DNA from: an uncultured Faecalibacterium sp.
GTDB lineage: Bacteria; Bacillota; Clostridia; Oscillospirales; Ruminococcaceae
Direction: 5' to 3'
Assembly (NCBI GenBank): GCA_934548045.1
Contig: CAKTEM010000011.1
Coordinates: forward strand, 41,510-105,509
Length of the DNA stretch: 64,000 nucleotides
This document shows positions 41,348-49,635 of this stretch, piece after piece. The notes beneath the pieces were generated by a model, which made no database searches, was not told the DNA's origin, and saw nothing but the letters and a program-made list of their open reading frames with translations. The position numbers and the translations under genes were made by a program. Numbering within the stretch: position 1 is the stretch's first letter; the number at the start of each line of letters is the position of its first letter.

Positions 41348-42364
41348 TTACATCTCCCGGCCAATCGCCCAAGCGACCTGACGGCACTTTGCCATGGCCT
41401 GCGCAAAGGCATCCGGGGTCAGGCACTGTGCGCCGTCGCTCCATGCGTGACGGGGGTCATAGTGGACCTCGACCTCGAGGCCGTCTGCACCAGCGGCGAC
41501 AGCGGCGATCATCATCGGCTCGACGAGGTTTGCCTTGCCGGTGGCGTGGCTGGGGTCAACGATGACGGGCAGGTGGGTCTTCTCGTGGATGATAGGCACT
41601 GCGGAGAGGTCGAGGGTGTTACGGGTATACTTCTCGAAGGTGCGAATGCCGCGCTCGCAAAGGATGACCTGCTCGTTGCCGCCGGCCATGATGTACTCGG
41701 CACTCATGATCCACTCCTCGATGGTGTTGCAGAGGCCGCGCTTGAGCAGGACGGGCTTGTGCATCTTGCCGACTGCCTTCAGCAGCTGGAAGTTCTGCAT
41801 GTTGCGTGCGCCGATCTGGACGACATCGACGTACTCCTCGAACTCGGGGATGCGGTCTTCGCTCATCAGTTCGGAGACGATGGGCATACCGGTCGCTTCG
41901 CGTGCCTTTACCATGTCGAGGATGCCCTCGGTCTCAAGGCCCTGAAAGGAGTAGGGAGAGGTACGGGGCTTGTAGGCACCGCCGCGGAACAGGGTCGCGC
42001 CGCCAGCCTTGACGCCCTGTGCGATGCGCAGAGCCTGCTCTTCGCCTTCGATGCTGCAGGGGCCGGCCATGACCGCGATCTTTTCCTTACTGCCGATCTT
42101 CACGCCGCCGCAGTCGATGACGGAATCTGCCGGGTGGAACAGGCGGTTCGCACGCTTGTAAGGTGCGGAGACACGGGTCACGTTGTCGATCCAGGGGTTC
42201 GCGAGGACGTCGCGCTCGTCGATCTTGGTGGTGTCGCCGACCAGACCGAAGACGTTGTAATCTTTACCGGTGATGAGGGTCACGTCCAGACCCTGCTTCT
42301 CGAACCGGTCAACGATCTTTTCGAGTTCTTCTTTCGGAGTGCCTTTTTTGGTGGAGATGATCAT
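41348..42364 (-). CDS. aroF: 3-deoxy-7-phosphoheptulonate (DAHP) synthase
   Basis: A 338-residue type I-beta enzyme that condenses PEP and erythrose 4-phosphate, the first step of the pathway. Residues 1 to about 70 form the ferredoxin-like regulatory domain of the Thermotoga type, often involved in feedback by Tyr or Phe. The barrel shows VMAGPCSIEG, LFRGGAYKPRTSPYSFQG, VQIGARNMQNFQLL and VIVDPSHATGKANLV. The ATG follows AAGGA by nine bases. Repeats flank it on both sides in the operon. Confidence 0.95.
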   Translation of the reverse strand: MIISTKKGTPKEELEKIVDRFEKQGLDVTLITGKDYNVFGLVGDTTKIDERDVLANPWIDNVTRVSAPYKRANRLFHPADSVIDCGGVKIGSKEKIAVMAGPCSIEGEEQALRIAQGVKAGGATLFRGGAYKPRTSPYSFQGLETEGILDMVKAREATGMPIVSELMSEDRIPEFEEYVDVVQIGARNMQNFQLLKAVGKMHKPVLLKRGLCNTIEEWIMSAEYIMAGGNEQVILCERGIRTFEKYTRNTLDLSAVPIIHEKTHLPVIVDPSHATGKANLVEPMMIAAVAAGADGLEVEVHYDPRHAWSDGAQCLTPDAFAQAMAKCRQVAWAIGREM

Positions 42365-42390
42365 GGTTTTGGTTCCTTCCTCTTTGTGTC

Positions 42391-42519
42391 AACCTCTCAG
42401 TCTGCTCCGCAGACAGCCCCCTGATGGGGAACCTTTGGCAGAAAAAGAAAGTTCCCAATTTTGCCAAGGCCTCTCCTCAATAGGAGAGGTGGCATCGCGT
42501 AAGCGATGACGGAGAGGTT
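42391..42519. mobile_element. 129-bp MITE-like element inside the aromatic operon (aroQ-aroF gap)
   Basis: Ends are AACCTCTCAGTC and the inverted AACCTCTCCGTC (11 of 12). Inside are TCTGCTCCGCAGA, a TTGGCA...TGCCAA pair and the GGCATCGCGTAAGCGATGACGGA block that also ends the 206-bp elements. It is non-coding. Confidence 0.65.
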
Positions 42520-42523
42520 TATT

Positions 42524-42988
42524 TTATTGTACGATGTGCGCATGAGAGCTGCCATCCAGACGGAGCAGCTGGGCGAGATAGGCCGCGGCGTGCAGATAGC
42601 CGCTGATGCCCTCGCCGATAAAATGGCCCTGACAGCCAAAGGATACGATGTCGGTCTGGCGGAACGGTTCGCGCTCGTTCGGCTCGTTGAGCATCACTTC
42701 CACGGCCGGCAGGCCGCAGACCCGGAGTGCGTCCAGAATGGCGACACTGTAATGGGCGTATCCGCCCGGGTTGATGATGATGCCGTCGGCACGGCCGGCG
42801 GCAGACTGGATCTCGTCGATGATGTCGCCCTCGTGGTTGGACTGGAAGAATTCGACCTCGATCTCCATCTGGTTGCAGCAGGCTTCGAGGTAGTCCAGCA
42901 GGCCGTTGTAGTCGATGGTTCCGGCAACACCCGGTTCCGAGAACTGGGTCAGGTTGAGGTTGGGGCCGTTAATGACTAAAAATTTCAT
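42524..42988 (-). CDS. aroQ: Type II 3-dehydroquinate dehydratase
   Basis: A 154-residue enzyme that dehydrates 3-dehydroquinate, step three. Signatures are VINGPNLNLTQF, FFQSNHEGDIIDEI and INPGGYAHYSVAILDAL; the catalytic Tyr region before GTIDY is shifted relative to common LLGTREP versions. It overlaps the end of the aroEK gene by 20 bases. A MITE-like element follows at once. Confidence 0.93.
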   Translation of the reverse strand: MKFLVINGPNLNLTQFSEPGVAGTIDYNGLLDYLEACCNQMEIEVEFFQSNHEGDIIDEIQSAAGRADGIIINPGGYAHYSVAILDALRVCGLPAVEVMLNEPNEREPFRQTDIVSFGCQGHFIGEGISGYLHAAAYLAQLLRLDGSSHAHIVQ

Positions 42989-44231
42989 CCAGAGCCTCCA
43001 TTGCCGCGTTCACTGCGTCCGCGACGGTGGTTTGATTGGGAACAACAGCATCTGCTGCTGCGAGGTAGAGCGGACGGCGTTCGGCTTCCATTGCGCGGAG
43101 TGCATCGGTGCTGGAAGAAAGCGGACGTCCACCGCCCACGACCAGCGATTCCAACGGCCGGTCGAGGAAGAGGATGACGCCGTTCTGCCGCAGAGCGCGC
43201 AGGTTTTCCGGCCGCTTGATGACGCCGCCGCCGCAGGACAGCAGCTGATGACCCTCTTTCGAGAAGCGTTCGACCTGTTCAGTCTCTTTTTTGCGGAACC
43301 CGTCCTCGCCTTCCTCGGCGAAGATGTCGGGGATGCTCTTGCCGTTGGCCTTGACGATCTCTTCATCGAGGTCAATGAAGGTCTTGCCCAGCTCTTTGGC
43401 GAGGGCGCGGCCAATGGTCGTCTTGCCGGAAGAGGGCATCCCGATAAGGGCGATGTTCAGGGTATCCCGGCGGAGGGTATTGGTGATTTGGTTGATTTCA
43501 GCCGGTGCGTCCGGGAACTTCCGGCTGAGGAAGTATTCCGCCGCATAGACCGCCTGCGCGACCAGCATCTCCAAGCCGCCGACGGCCACCGGAACACCGG
43601 CTTCCTCGGCGCAGAGGATGAGTTCGGTTTTGTCGGGGTTGTACACGACGTCCAGAACTGCTTCCAGCCCGGGCATAGCGGCAACATCGAGGTTGCAGAC
43701 ACCAACATTCGGGTACATGCCTGCCGGGGTGGTATTGATGACGATTTGTGCGCCCGAAGAAACGGCCTCCTGATAGGAAAGCTCGCCCTTTTCCGGGTCG
43801 GGATGGCGGCTGACGGTCAGAATTTTTGCCGCGCCTTTATCACGGGCGACAGCACTGGTCGTGTTGTGGGTGCCGCCGGTGCCGAGGATAAGAACCGTCT
43901 TGCCGGTAAAATCAACGCCGTGCGCCTCGCACAGGTGGGCAAAGCCCATGTAATCGGTGTTATAGCCGTAGAGCAGACCATTTTTGTTGACGACCGTGTT
44001 CACGGCACCGATGGCCTTTGCACGGGGGTCGATGTAGGAACAATACTCCATCACGAGTTTCTTGTAGGGGATGGTCACGTTGATGGCCTTGAACGCCCGT
44101 CGTTTCAGGAACGCTCGGGCATCCTCCTCGGTCGGGAGGGGGCAGAGGTCATAGTGATAGCCGCAGAGCATCTCGTGGATGGTCTTGGAGTAGGAATGGC
44201 CCAGTTTCGAGCCGATGAGTCCGTATTCCAT
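42969..44231 (-). CDS. Fused shikimate dehydrogenase - shikimate kinase (AroE-AroK)
   Basis: A 420-residue bifunctional protein for steps four and five. Residues 1 to about 265 are shikimate dehydrogenase (GSKLGHSYSKTIHEML, NVTIPYKK, GAVNTVV, NADP loop LGTGGTHNTT). Residues about 270-420 are shikimate kinase with P-loop GMPSSGKTTIGRALA, DLDEEIVKANGKSI and CGGGVIKRPENLRAL. No stop or frameshift separates them. The ATG touches the aroC stop with no gap, and aroQ overlaps its end. The fusion would pass shikimate directly between sites, as an inference. Confidence 0.94.
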   Translation of the reverse strand: MEYGLIGSKLGHSYSKTIHEMLCGYHYDLCPLPTEEDARAFLKRRAFKAINVTIPYKKLVMEYCSYIDPRAKAIGAVNTVVNKNGLLYGYNTDYMGFAHLCEAHGVDFTGKTVLILGTGGTHNTTSAVARDKGAAKILTVSRHPDPEKGELSYQEAVSSGAQIVINTTPAGMYPNVGVCNLDVAAMPGLEAVLDVVYNPDKTELILCAEEAGVPVAVGGLEMLVAQAVYAAEYFLSRKFPDAPAEINQITNTLRRDTLNIALIGMPSSGKTTIGRALAKELGKTFIDLDEEIVKANGKSIPDIFAEEGEDGFRKKETEQVERFSKEGHQLLSCGGGVIKRPENLRALRQNGVILFLDRPLESLVVGGGRPLSSSTDALRAMEAERRPLYLAAADAVVPNQTTVADAVNAAMEALDEIFSH

Positions 44232-45377
44232 TCAGTCCTCCTCCTTCCGGAAGCTGGTGGGATGTTCCATCCACGCCATGCCGTATTTCTGGGTCAGCAG
44301 GTCGCCGATGGCAAGGGCGGCGGCGCAGGTCTGGACGATGGCCGCGCGAGGTACGATGCAGGGGTCGTGGCGGCCCTGAATGGACAGCTCCGCGTTTTTG
44401 TGTGCGATGTAGTCCACGGTGTCCTGCTGTTTATAGATGCTGGGTGTCGGCTTGACGGCGGTACGGAAGACCACCGGCATCCCGTTCGAGATGCCGCCGT
44501 TGACGCCTGCGTTGTGGTTGGTCTCGGTGACGATGTGGCCGGTCGGGTCCATCCGGAAGGCGTCGTTTGCCTCGGAGCCGCGCAGGTCGGCGAAACCGAA
44601 GCCGGTGCCAAACTCGATGCCCTTCACGGCCGGGATGGAGAACGCCGCATGGGAGAGAACACTCTCCACACTGTCAAAATAGGGTTCGCCCACACCGGTC
44701 GGCAGGCCGAGGATAGCGGTCTCGAGGATGCCGCCCACGCTGTCGCCGTCCGCACCGGCGGCACGGATGGCGGCTTTCATCGGCTCTTCCACCGAGGTAT
44801 CCAGCAGGGCGAAGCCCTCCGCCTTGTTCAGGAGAGATTCTACCTGTGCCGCGAGGGTGTCCGGGTCGTTGAGGGCAAAGGGCGTATCAGAGAGTCCGGC
44901 ACACCTTGCGATGTGGGTCGAGATGTCGATGCCAGCCCGGTTCAAGGCTCCCAGGACGATGGAGCCACCGGCCACCAGTGCGGCTGTGATGCGGCCAGAG
45001 AAATGACCACCGCCGCGCGCGTCCTGATAGCCGTGGTATTTGGCGTATGCCGTATAATCGGCGTGGCCGGGCCGGAGCAGGTCAGCAGTCTTGGCGTAGT
45101 CGCCGCTGCGCGTGTTCTGGTTCTCGATCATCAAAGCGATGGAAGTTCCGGTCGTAAGGCCGTTCAGGACGCCGGACAGGAACTGGACGTTGTCCGCCTC
45201 GACCCGGGCCGTGGACAGGCCGTCGCCGCGCGCACGGCGTTTGTCCATGCAGGCGGCGAGAAGCGTCTCATCCACCGGCACACCGGCGGCCATGCCGTCC
45301 AGCACCGCGCCGATGGCCTTGCCGTGGCTCTCGCCGAAGATGGTCAGGGCAAGGGAGCTGCCAAAGGTGTTTTTCAT
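44232..45377 (-). CDS. aroC: Chorismate synthase
   Basis: A 381-residue FMN-dependent enzyme that makes chorismate from EPSP, the last common step. Signatures are FGESHGKAIGAVLDG, the RPGHADYTAYAKYH block, GGHFSGRITAALVAGGS, and the C-terminal GRHDPCIVPRAAIV. Length is normal. It starts seven bases after the aroB stop; it needs reduced FMN, available in an anaerobe. Confidence 0.97.
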   Translation of the reverse strand: MKNTFGSSLALTIFGESHGKAIGAVLDGMAAGVPVDETLLAACMDKRRARGDGLSTARVEADNVQFLSGVLNGLTTGTSIALMIENQNTRSGDYAKTADLLRPGHADYTAYAKYHGYQDARGGGHFSGRITAALVAGGSIVLGALNRAGIDISTHIARCAGLSDTPFALNDPDTLAAQVESLLNKAEGFALLDTSVEEPMKAAIRAAGADGDSVGGILETAILGLPTGVGEPYFDSVESVLSHAAFSIPAVKGIEFGTGFGFADLRGSEANDAFRMDPTGHIVTETNHNAGVNGGISNGMPVVFRTAVKPTPSIYKQQDTVDYIAHKNAELSIQGRHDPCIVPRAAIVQTCAAALAIGDLLTQKYGMAWMEHPTSFRKEED

Positions 45378-45383
45378 GACAGC

Positions 45384-46427
45384 TTACTCCTCCATGCCCA
45401 GCAGCGGACGCAGACCCTCGACGGGGATGGTCTCAGCACGCCAGCAGCCCAGACCGGGAACCTTGATGATGGTGATCTGGTTGCCCTGCGCCTTTTTGTC
45501 GTGGAGCATCTCAGCCAGCACCTTTTCCTTGTCGTAGGTGGTACGGGTCGGCAGACCCAAACGGCGGTAAACGGCACGAACGCGCTTCTGCAATGCTTTC
45601 GACTCGATCATCGGCAGCATCCCCAGCGCGACACACTCGCCGTGGAACAGGCCGACCGTGCGGCGGCCCTTGATGCCCTTGACGGCCTCGATGCCGTGGC
45701 CGATGGTGTGGCCGAAGTTGAGGGCCTTTCTCATCCCGTGTTCGGTCTCGTCCTGCTCGACGATGTTCTTCTTGAATTTCAGGCTGCGATAGATGATTTC
45801 GCCGATCTGGGCATCCACATCGCCGTTCTCGAAGATGGCGAAGAGTTCCGGGTCAGCCAGCAGGCTGGCCTTGACCGCCTCGGCCAGACCGTTGATGTAG
45901 TGGCGGCGCGGCAGGGTGGACAGGGTGTCGGGGTCGACGATGACGAGCTTCGGCTGCCAGAAGGAGCCTGCGATGTTCTTGGTCTCGCCGAGGTCGACAG
46001 CGGTCTTGCCGCCGATGGACGAGTCGATCATGGACAGGGTCGTGGTCGGGCAGTTGATGAAGTCGATGCCGCGCATGTAGATCGAAGCGGCAAAACCGGC
46101 TAAATCGCCGACTACGCCGCCGCCGACTGCAATGACAAGGTCGCCGCGGCCCATGTTGAAGTCGAGCATCTGGCGGAGGACGGTCTCGAGGATTTTGAAG
46201 CTCTTGCTGGCCTCGCCCTGCGGCACCGTGATGATCTTCGCGTCACGGCACTGGTCGGCGACTTTTTGGGCGTACTCGATCGGTACGCCGGTGTCGGTCA
46301 CGACGGCAACACGGCGGTCGAGCCGGGCGAACTGATAGAGATTTTCCAGTGCGCCGCGTTTCAGGATGATGTCATAGCTTCGCACACCGAGGTTCATGGT
46401 GAGCTTGGTACCGATAAATTCACTCAT
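45384..46427 (-). CDS. aroB: 3-dehydroquinate synthase
   Basis: A 347-residue NAD- and metal-dependent enzyme for step two. GGGVVGDLAGFAASIYMRGI, PTTTLSMIDSSIGGKTAV, LAEAVKASLL and GHTIGHGIEAV (metal His) are present. The start overlaps the pheA stop as ATGA, so translation is coupled. Confidence 0.96.
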   Translation of the reverse strand: MSEFIGTKLTMNLGVRSYDIILKRGALENLYQFARLDRRVAVVTDTGVPIEYAQKVADQCRDAKIITVPQGEASKSFKILETVLRQMLDFNMGRGDLVIAVGGGVVGDLAGFAASIYMRGIDFINCPTTTLSMIDSSIGGKTAVDLGETKNIAGSFWQPKLVIVDPDTLSTLPRRHYINGLAEAVKASLLADPELFAIFENGDVDAQIGEIIYRSLKFKKNIVEQDETEHGMRKALNFGHTIGHGIEAVKGIKGRRTVGLFHGECVALGMLPMIESKALQKRVRAVYRRLGLPTRTTYDKEKVLAEMLHDKKAQGNQITIIKVPGLGCWRAETIPVEGLRPLLGMEE

Positions 46428-47494
46428 TTTGTGTACACTCCTAACAGCCGTACCGTGCGGCAGATCCGGTCCAGTTCGTGCAGCAGCGCGGCAGTCTCGT
46501 CACGGGTGGGGTCTCCCACCAGTTCGACGTAAAAATAATATTCAAAAGGAACGTGCGGCATCGGGCGGCTCTTGATGGACTCCATGTTGAAGCCGCTCGC
46601 GCCGATCAGCTGGATGACCTCGCCCAGCTTGCCGGGCTTGTTGTCCACCGTGAACAGCAGAGAAAACCGGTTGCCGACTGTGGGCTTTTCCCGGCTCAGG
46701 ACGATGAACCGGGTCGTGTTGTCGCCGTCGGTGTTGATGCTCGGCACAAGGACTTCCAATCCGTAGAGGGCAGCGGTCTCGACGCTGGCGATGGCGGCCT
46801 TGCTCTTGTCGCCGCTCTCCGCAACGAACTTCGCGGCCATGGCGGTGTTCGGCATGGCAGTCGCCGGGAGGTGGAACTGCTTCAGGAAGGTCTCGCTCTG
46901 GGCGATGGCCTGCTGGTGGCTGTAAACGCTCTTGATCTCGCTCAGCTGGGTGCCGGGCAGGACGAGCAGATTCTGGGAGATGGGCAGGTCATAGACGTCC
47001 ACGACCCAAAGCTCCGGGTGGTTGTAGCAGAGATCCAGCACGGCGGAGACATCTCCGGCATGGCTGTTCTCAAACGGCACCACACCGTGGGCGGCGTCGC
47101 CGTTCGCCACGGCGTTGAAGACCTCATCCCATGTCGGATAGCTGACGGCCTCGGCGTGAGGGAAGAGAGCTTTCAGTGCGATATGTGCAAACGCACCCTC
47201 TACGCCCTGATAGGCGGCGCGGTTCTGCCCCAGCACTTCGGCTTCGTACTGCTTGGCGACGTCCATCATGTGCTGGACGTGGTCTTTATAGTAGGGGCGC
47301 AGGACAGGGTTCTGGATCCGCGCGGCGGATTTCTCCAGCACGATCACCTCCCGGGAGGCGTCGAAGATCGGCAGGCCGTGCGCCTGCTTGTATTGTGCAA
47401 CGCTGAGTACCGCAGCCATCCGCCGCTCAAACAGGGCGGCGAGCTGTGCGTCTACCGCGTCGATCTCGACACGGGCTTGTTCCAGAGCGTTCAT
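46424..47494 (-). CDS. pheA: Bifunctional chorismate mutase / prephenate dehydratase (P-protein)
   Basis: A 356-residue protein converting chorismate to prephenate and then phenylpyruvate. Residues 1 to about 90 are an AroQ-type chorismate mutase (ARVEIDAVDAQLAALFERRM). Residues about 105-280 are prephenate dehydratase (GVEGAFAHIAL, VPFENSHAGDVSAVLDL, NTTRFIVL with the TRF motif). The last 75 are an ACT domain for phenylalanine feedback (KLGEVIQLIGASGFNMESI). It is the first gene of the operon; the ATG follows AAAGGA by ten bases. The mutase also feeds TyrA, which has none of its own. Confidence 0.94.
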   Translation of the reverse strand: MNALEQARVEIDAVDAQLAALFERRMAAVLSVAQYKQAHGLPIFDASREVIVLEKSAARIQNPVLRPYYKDHVQHMMDVAKQYEAEVLGQNRAAYQGVEGAFAHIALKALFPHAEAVSYPTWDEVFNAVANGDAAHGVVPFENSHAGDVSAVLDLCYNHPELWVVDVYDLPISQNLLVLPGTQLSEIKSVYSHQQAIAQSETFLKQFHLPATAMPNTAMAAKFVAESGDKSKAAIASVETAALYGLEVLVPSINTDGDNTTRFIVLSREKPTVGNRFSLLFTVDNKPGKLGEVIQLIGASGFNMESIKSRPMPHVPFEYYFYVELVGDPTRDETAALLHELDRICRTVRLLGVYTK

Positions 47495-47537
47495 AGGTTC
47501 CACATCCTTTCGCGTTGTGGTTGGCTGATACTTGATT

Positions 47538-47566
47538 AGTATACCATAACCCGGATGGATAAACAA
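47538..47566 (-). promoter_or_regulatory. Promoter of the aromatic operon
   Basis: Reverse-strand TTGTTT (47566-47561), 17-base spacer ending TGG, TATACT (47543-47538). The leader is about 40 bases, too short for a T-box or peptide attenuator. Confidence 0.65.
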
Positions 47567-47645
47567 CAATGCACCGGCCCTTTCAAAGGGGAGAAAATTT
47601 CAAATGCGAGGGTGGTAAAACAAATAAAAGTATTATGAAGGCAGA

Positions 47646-47691
47646 CAAAAAGCGTCCGGAACACCGCAGATGCGGCGTTTCGGACGCTTTT
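47646..47691 (-). terminator. Terminator of the envelope gene pair
   Basis: Reverse-strand AAAAGCGTCCG and CGGACGCTTTTT form the outer stem, with GCCGCA/TGCGG inside. Confidence 0.85.
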
Positions 47692-47692
47692 C

Positions 47693-47887
47693 TCAAGTTT
47701 TGCTTCGATTCTTCACCAGCTCTTCCCGGGTACGGGGCTTGCCGTAGTAACGGGAATAGGGATTATCGAGGTCGGCGGCTTTGAGCGGCGCAGAAGGCTC
47801 TTTCACCGGAGCCGGGGGCTCGGGAGCTTCCGGGCGGTCGAAGATGAACCGCCGCACCGACAGGCCGGAACGATTGTAGAACCGCAT
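47693..47887 (-). CDS. Small hypothetical protein
   Basis: A 64-residue soluble, Pro-rich protein: MRFYNRSGLSVRRFIFDR, a PEAPEPPAPVKEPSAP linker, and a charged end with NPYSRYYGKPRTREELVK. No family is recognised. Its ATG lies four bases after the stop of the gene at 47892, with GAGGA eight bases upstream, so it is coupled to that gene. The terminator follows directly. Confidence 0.65.
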   Translation of the reverse strand: MRFYNRSGLSVRRFIFDRPEAPEPPAPVKEPSAPLKAADLDNPYSRYYGKPRTREELVKNRSKT

Positions 47888-47891
47888 GGCA

Positions 47892-48656
47892 TCAGTCCTC
47901 TGCGCTGGCGGTGGAGACTGCACCGGCGGTCAGAGCCTGCCAGAGTTCCTCACCGCCTGCGATGTTGTCGGCGGTGCCGGAGTTCCATGCGCCGCGCATA
48001 CCGACATAGAACTGCGACATGTACTCCTGACTGTTGCCGCCCTGTGCGTGGGTGGTGTCGGGGTTGTAGTCGCCGAGGTCAAGGCCGGTCAGCACCGGGC
48101 AGTCCGTCCACTTGTAGACCATGTTCCACCAGTCGTCGTCACTGCCCGATTCAGGCAGGGTGCCGTCCAGATAGCGGAGGGTGCCGGTGCTTTCCTCGAA
48201 GCCGTCCGGGTCATACAGCAGGAAAATAGAGCTTAGACCGCCCTGCACGTCGGTGGCGAGTTTGGTCGTGCCGGCCATCGTCAGGTAAGCGGCACTCTCC
48301 GTCTCGGTATCCCCCGAGGAGTAGTCCAGCGTGTAGACGTTCAGGGTGACGACGACCTTTCCGTCGCCGTTCAGGTCTTCGCCGTACTTGGCAAGCTCAG
48401 TCTGAAGGGCGTTCACGGTGTCCTCGGGCAGATAATAGGGTGCGACCACCGCCACGTTGTAGTCCGCCTTGGTGGTGAAGAAATACTGTCCGATGAAGGA
48501 GTAGCCCACGAACGCAACGGCAATGCCGATGACGATGACCCACTTGAGGTTGTAATCCCACCAGTTCATCCAGCGTTCCTTTCGGGTGTATTCCTTTTCG
48601 CGCCGGGGCTTGAGGTCTTTCGGGTCGATGTCACGCTCGTAACGATAACTTGCCAT
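47892..48656 (-). CDS. Membrane-anchored hypothetical protein
   Basis: A 254-residue protein. A charged cytoplasmic start (RYERDIDPKDLKPRREKEYTRKERW) is followed by one membrane helix (about 38-60) and an acidic extracytoplasmic domain with DLNGDGKVVVTLNVYTLDYSS and FLLYDPDGF. The DLNGDGK stretch looks like a calcium-type loop. No family is recognised. The ATG follows AGAGGA by ten bases; plsC lies 21 bases upstream on the same strand, so the three may form an operon. Confidence 0.7.
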   Translation of the reverse strand: MASYRYERDIDPKDLKPRREKEYTRKERWMNWWDYNLKWVIVIGIAVAFVGYSFIGQYFFTTKADYNVAVVAPYYLPEDTVNALQTELAKYGEDLNGDGKVVVTLNVYTLDYSSGDTETESAAYLTMAGTTKLATDVQGGLSSIFLLYDPDGFEESTGTLRYLDGTLPESGSDDDWWNMVYKWTDCPVLTGLDLGDYNPDTTHAQGGNSQEYMSQFYVGMRGAWNSGTADNIAGGEELWQALTAGAVSTASAED

Positions 48657-48677
48657 GTGGTTCGTTTCCTCTCAAAA

Positions 48678-49403
48678 TTAAAGTTGTGCGAGAATGGTCT
48701 GACGGACGGCGTCCGGCAGCTGTTTCTGTTCGGCCTTGCTCATGCCGGCAGTCTGGATGGGCGGCAGGATTTTGATATGGACTGCGCCGGGAGAGCAGAG
48801 GTTGCCGTGGTTCTCAAATAAAGCCCGTGCGCCCGAGATGGCGACCGGAACGACCGGTGCGCCGGTCTTGATGGCGATGCGGAACGCGCCGTTCTTGAAC
48901 TCACCGGCACCGCCCTCTTCGCCCTTGTAACGGGTGCCTTCCGGGAAGATGACAAAGCTCTTGCCGCTCTGGACGATGGCAGTCGCGTCGTTCAGGGCGC
49001 GGACAGAGGCGCGCACGTCGTCACGCTGGACGAACACGCAGCCCAGAAGCTTCATCCAGCGGTTGAGGAGCGGAATTTTCTCCAGCTCATCCTTGGCGAG
49101 GATGCCATGGGGCGCATCGAGGCTTGCCAGCAGCAGAGGAATGTCGTAGTAGCTGCGGTGGTTGCCGACAAAGACGCAGGCGGTGTCCTTCGGGATGTTT
49201 TCCAGACCAGTGACGGTCAGCTGGACGCCGGTGATTTTCAAGATCTGACGGCTCCAGTGCGGAATGTGTTTGCGGACGATCTGCTCGACCGTCTCGGTGT
49301 CGCCTGCGGCCAGCGCGCGCTCGGCGCGGCGAAGCACACCGTAATGGACGATCATATAACCGAACAGGTAGATGAACATCGCAATGGTGCGAAAGATATT
49401 CAC
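48678..49403 (-). CDS. plsC: 1-acyl-sn-glycerol-3-phosphate acyltransferase
   Basis: A 241-residue membrane-associated enzyme that makes phosphatidic acid from lysophosphatidic acid. The HX4D catalytic motif is in NHRSYYD and the phosphate-binding motif in FPEGTRYKG; VPVAISGARALFEN is block IV. The N-terminal membrane helix is at about 4-24. The start is GTG, nine bases after AAGGGGG. It is the first gene of a possible three-gene unit. Confidence 0.92.
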   Translation of the reverse strand: MNIFRTIAMFIYLFGYMIVHYGVLRRAERALAAGDTETVEQIVRKHIPHWSRQILKITGVQLTVTGLENIPKDTACVFVGNHRSYYDIPLLLASLDAPHGILAKDELEKIPLLNRWMKLLGCVFVQRDDVRASVRALNDATAIVQSGKSFVIFPEGTRYKGEEGGAGEFKNGAFRIAIKTGAPVVPVAISGARALFENHGNLCSPGAVHIKILPPIQTAGMSKAEQKQLPDAVRQTILAQL

Positions 49404-49508
49404 GAGTTGTTTCCCCCTTCTGGCTTGAAAAAGCCGAGTTTATTGTAACACACTTTCTGGAAAAAGGGGAGAAAAAATACTTTTTTTACATTTAGAGGGC
49501 TTTGCGGC

Positions 49509-49537
49509 TTGCAAAATTCACAAAATCCGGGTATAGT
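49509..49537 (+). promoter_or_regulatory. Promoter of the DUF624-like gene cluster
   Basis: TTGCAA (49509-49514), 17-base spacer, TATAGT (49532-49537), about 90 bases before the ATG at 49636. Confidence 0.6.
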
Positions 49538-49635
49538 TATAACCAGAAAGACAGCACTATTGCGTTTCTTTCGGGAAACCGCCCGAAAGGCTGGAATGGG
49601 CTGTCGGTAACAATGGAGAGAGGTTTTAATACCCC

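Noticed and set aside
41167..41412. N-terminal extension of aroA through the upstream repeat
   Set aside because: EPSP synthases start near MQVTISSK; the extension translates repeat sequence and would overlap aroF.
42915..46103. A 1062-codon plus-strand open frame across aroQ, aroEK, aroC and aroB
   Set aside because: Antisense shadow of four well-identified genes in GC-rich DNA; no start signal and no recognisable domain.
47495..47537. Attenuator or T-box in the pheA leader
   Set aside because: The leader is only about 40 bases with no stem, T-box sequence or Phe-rich leader peptide.
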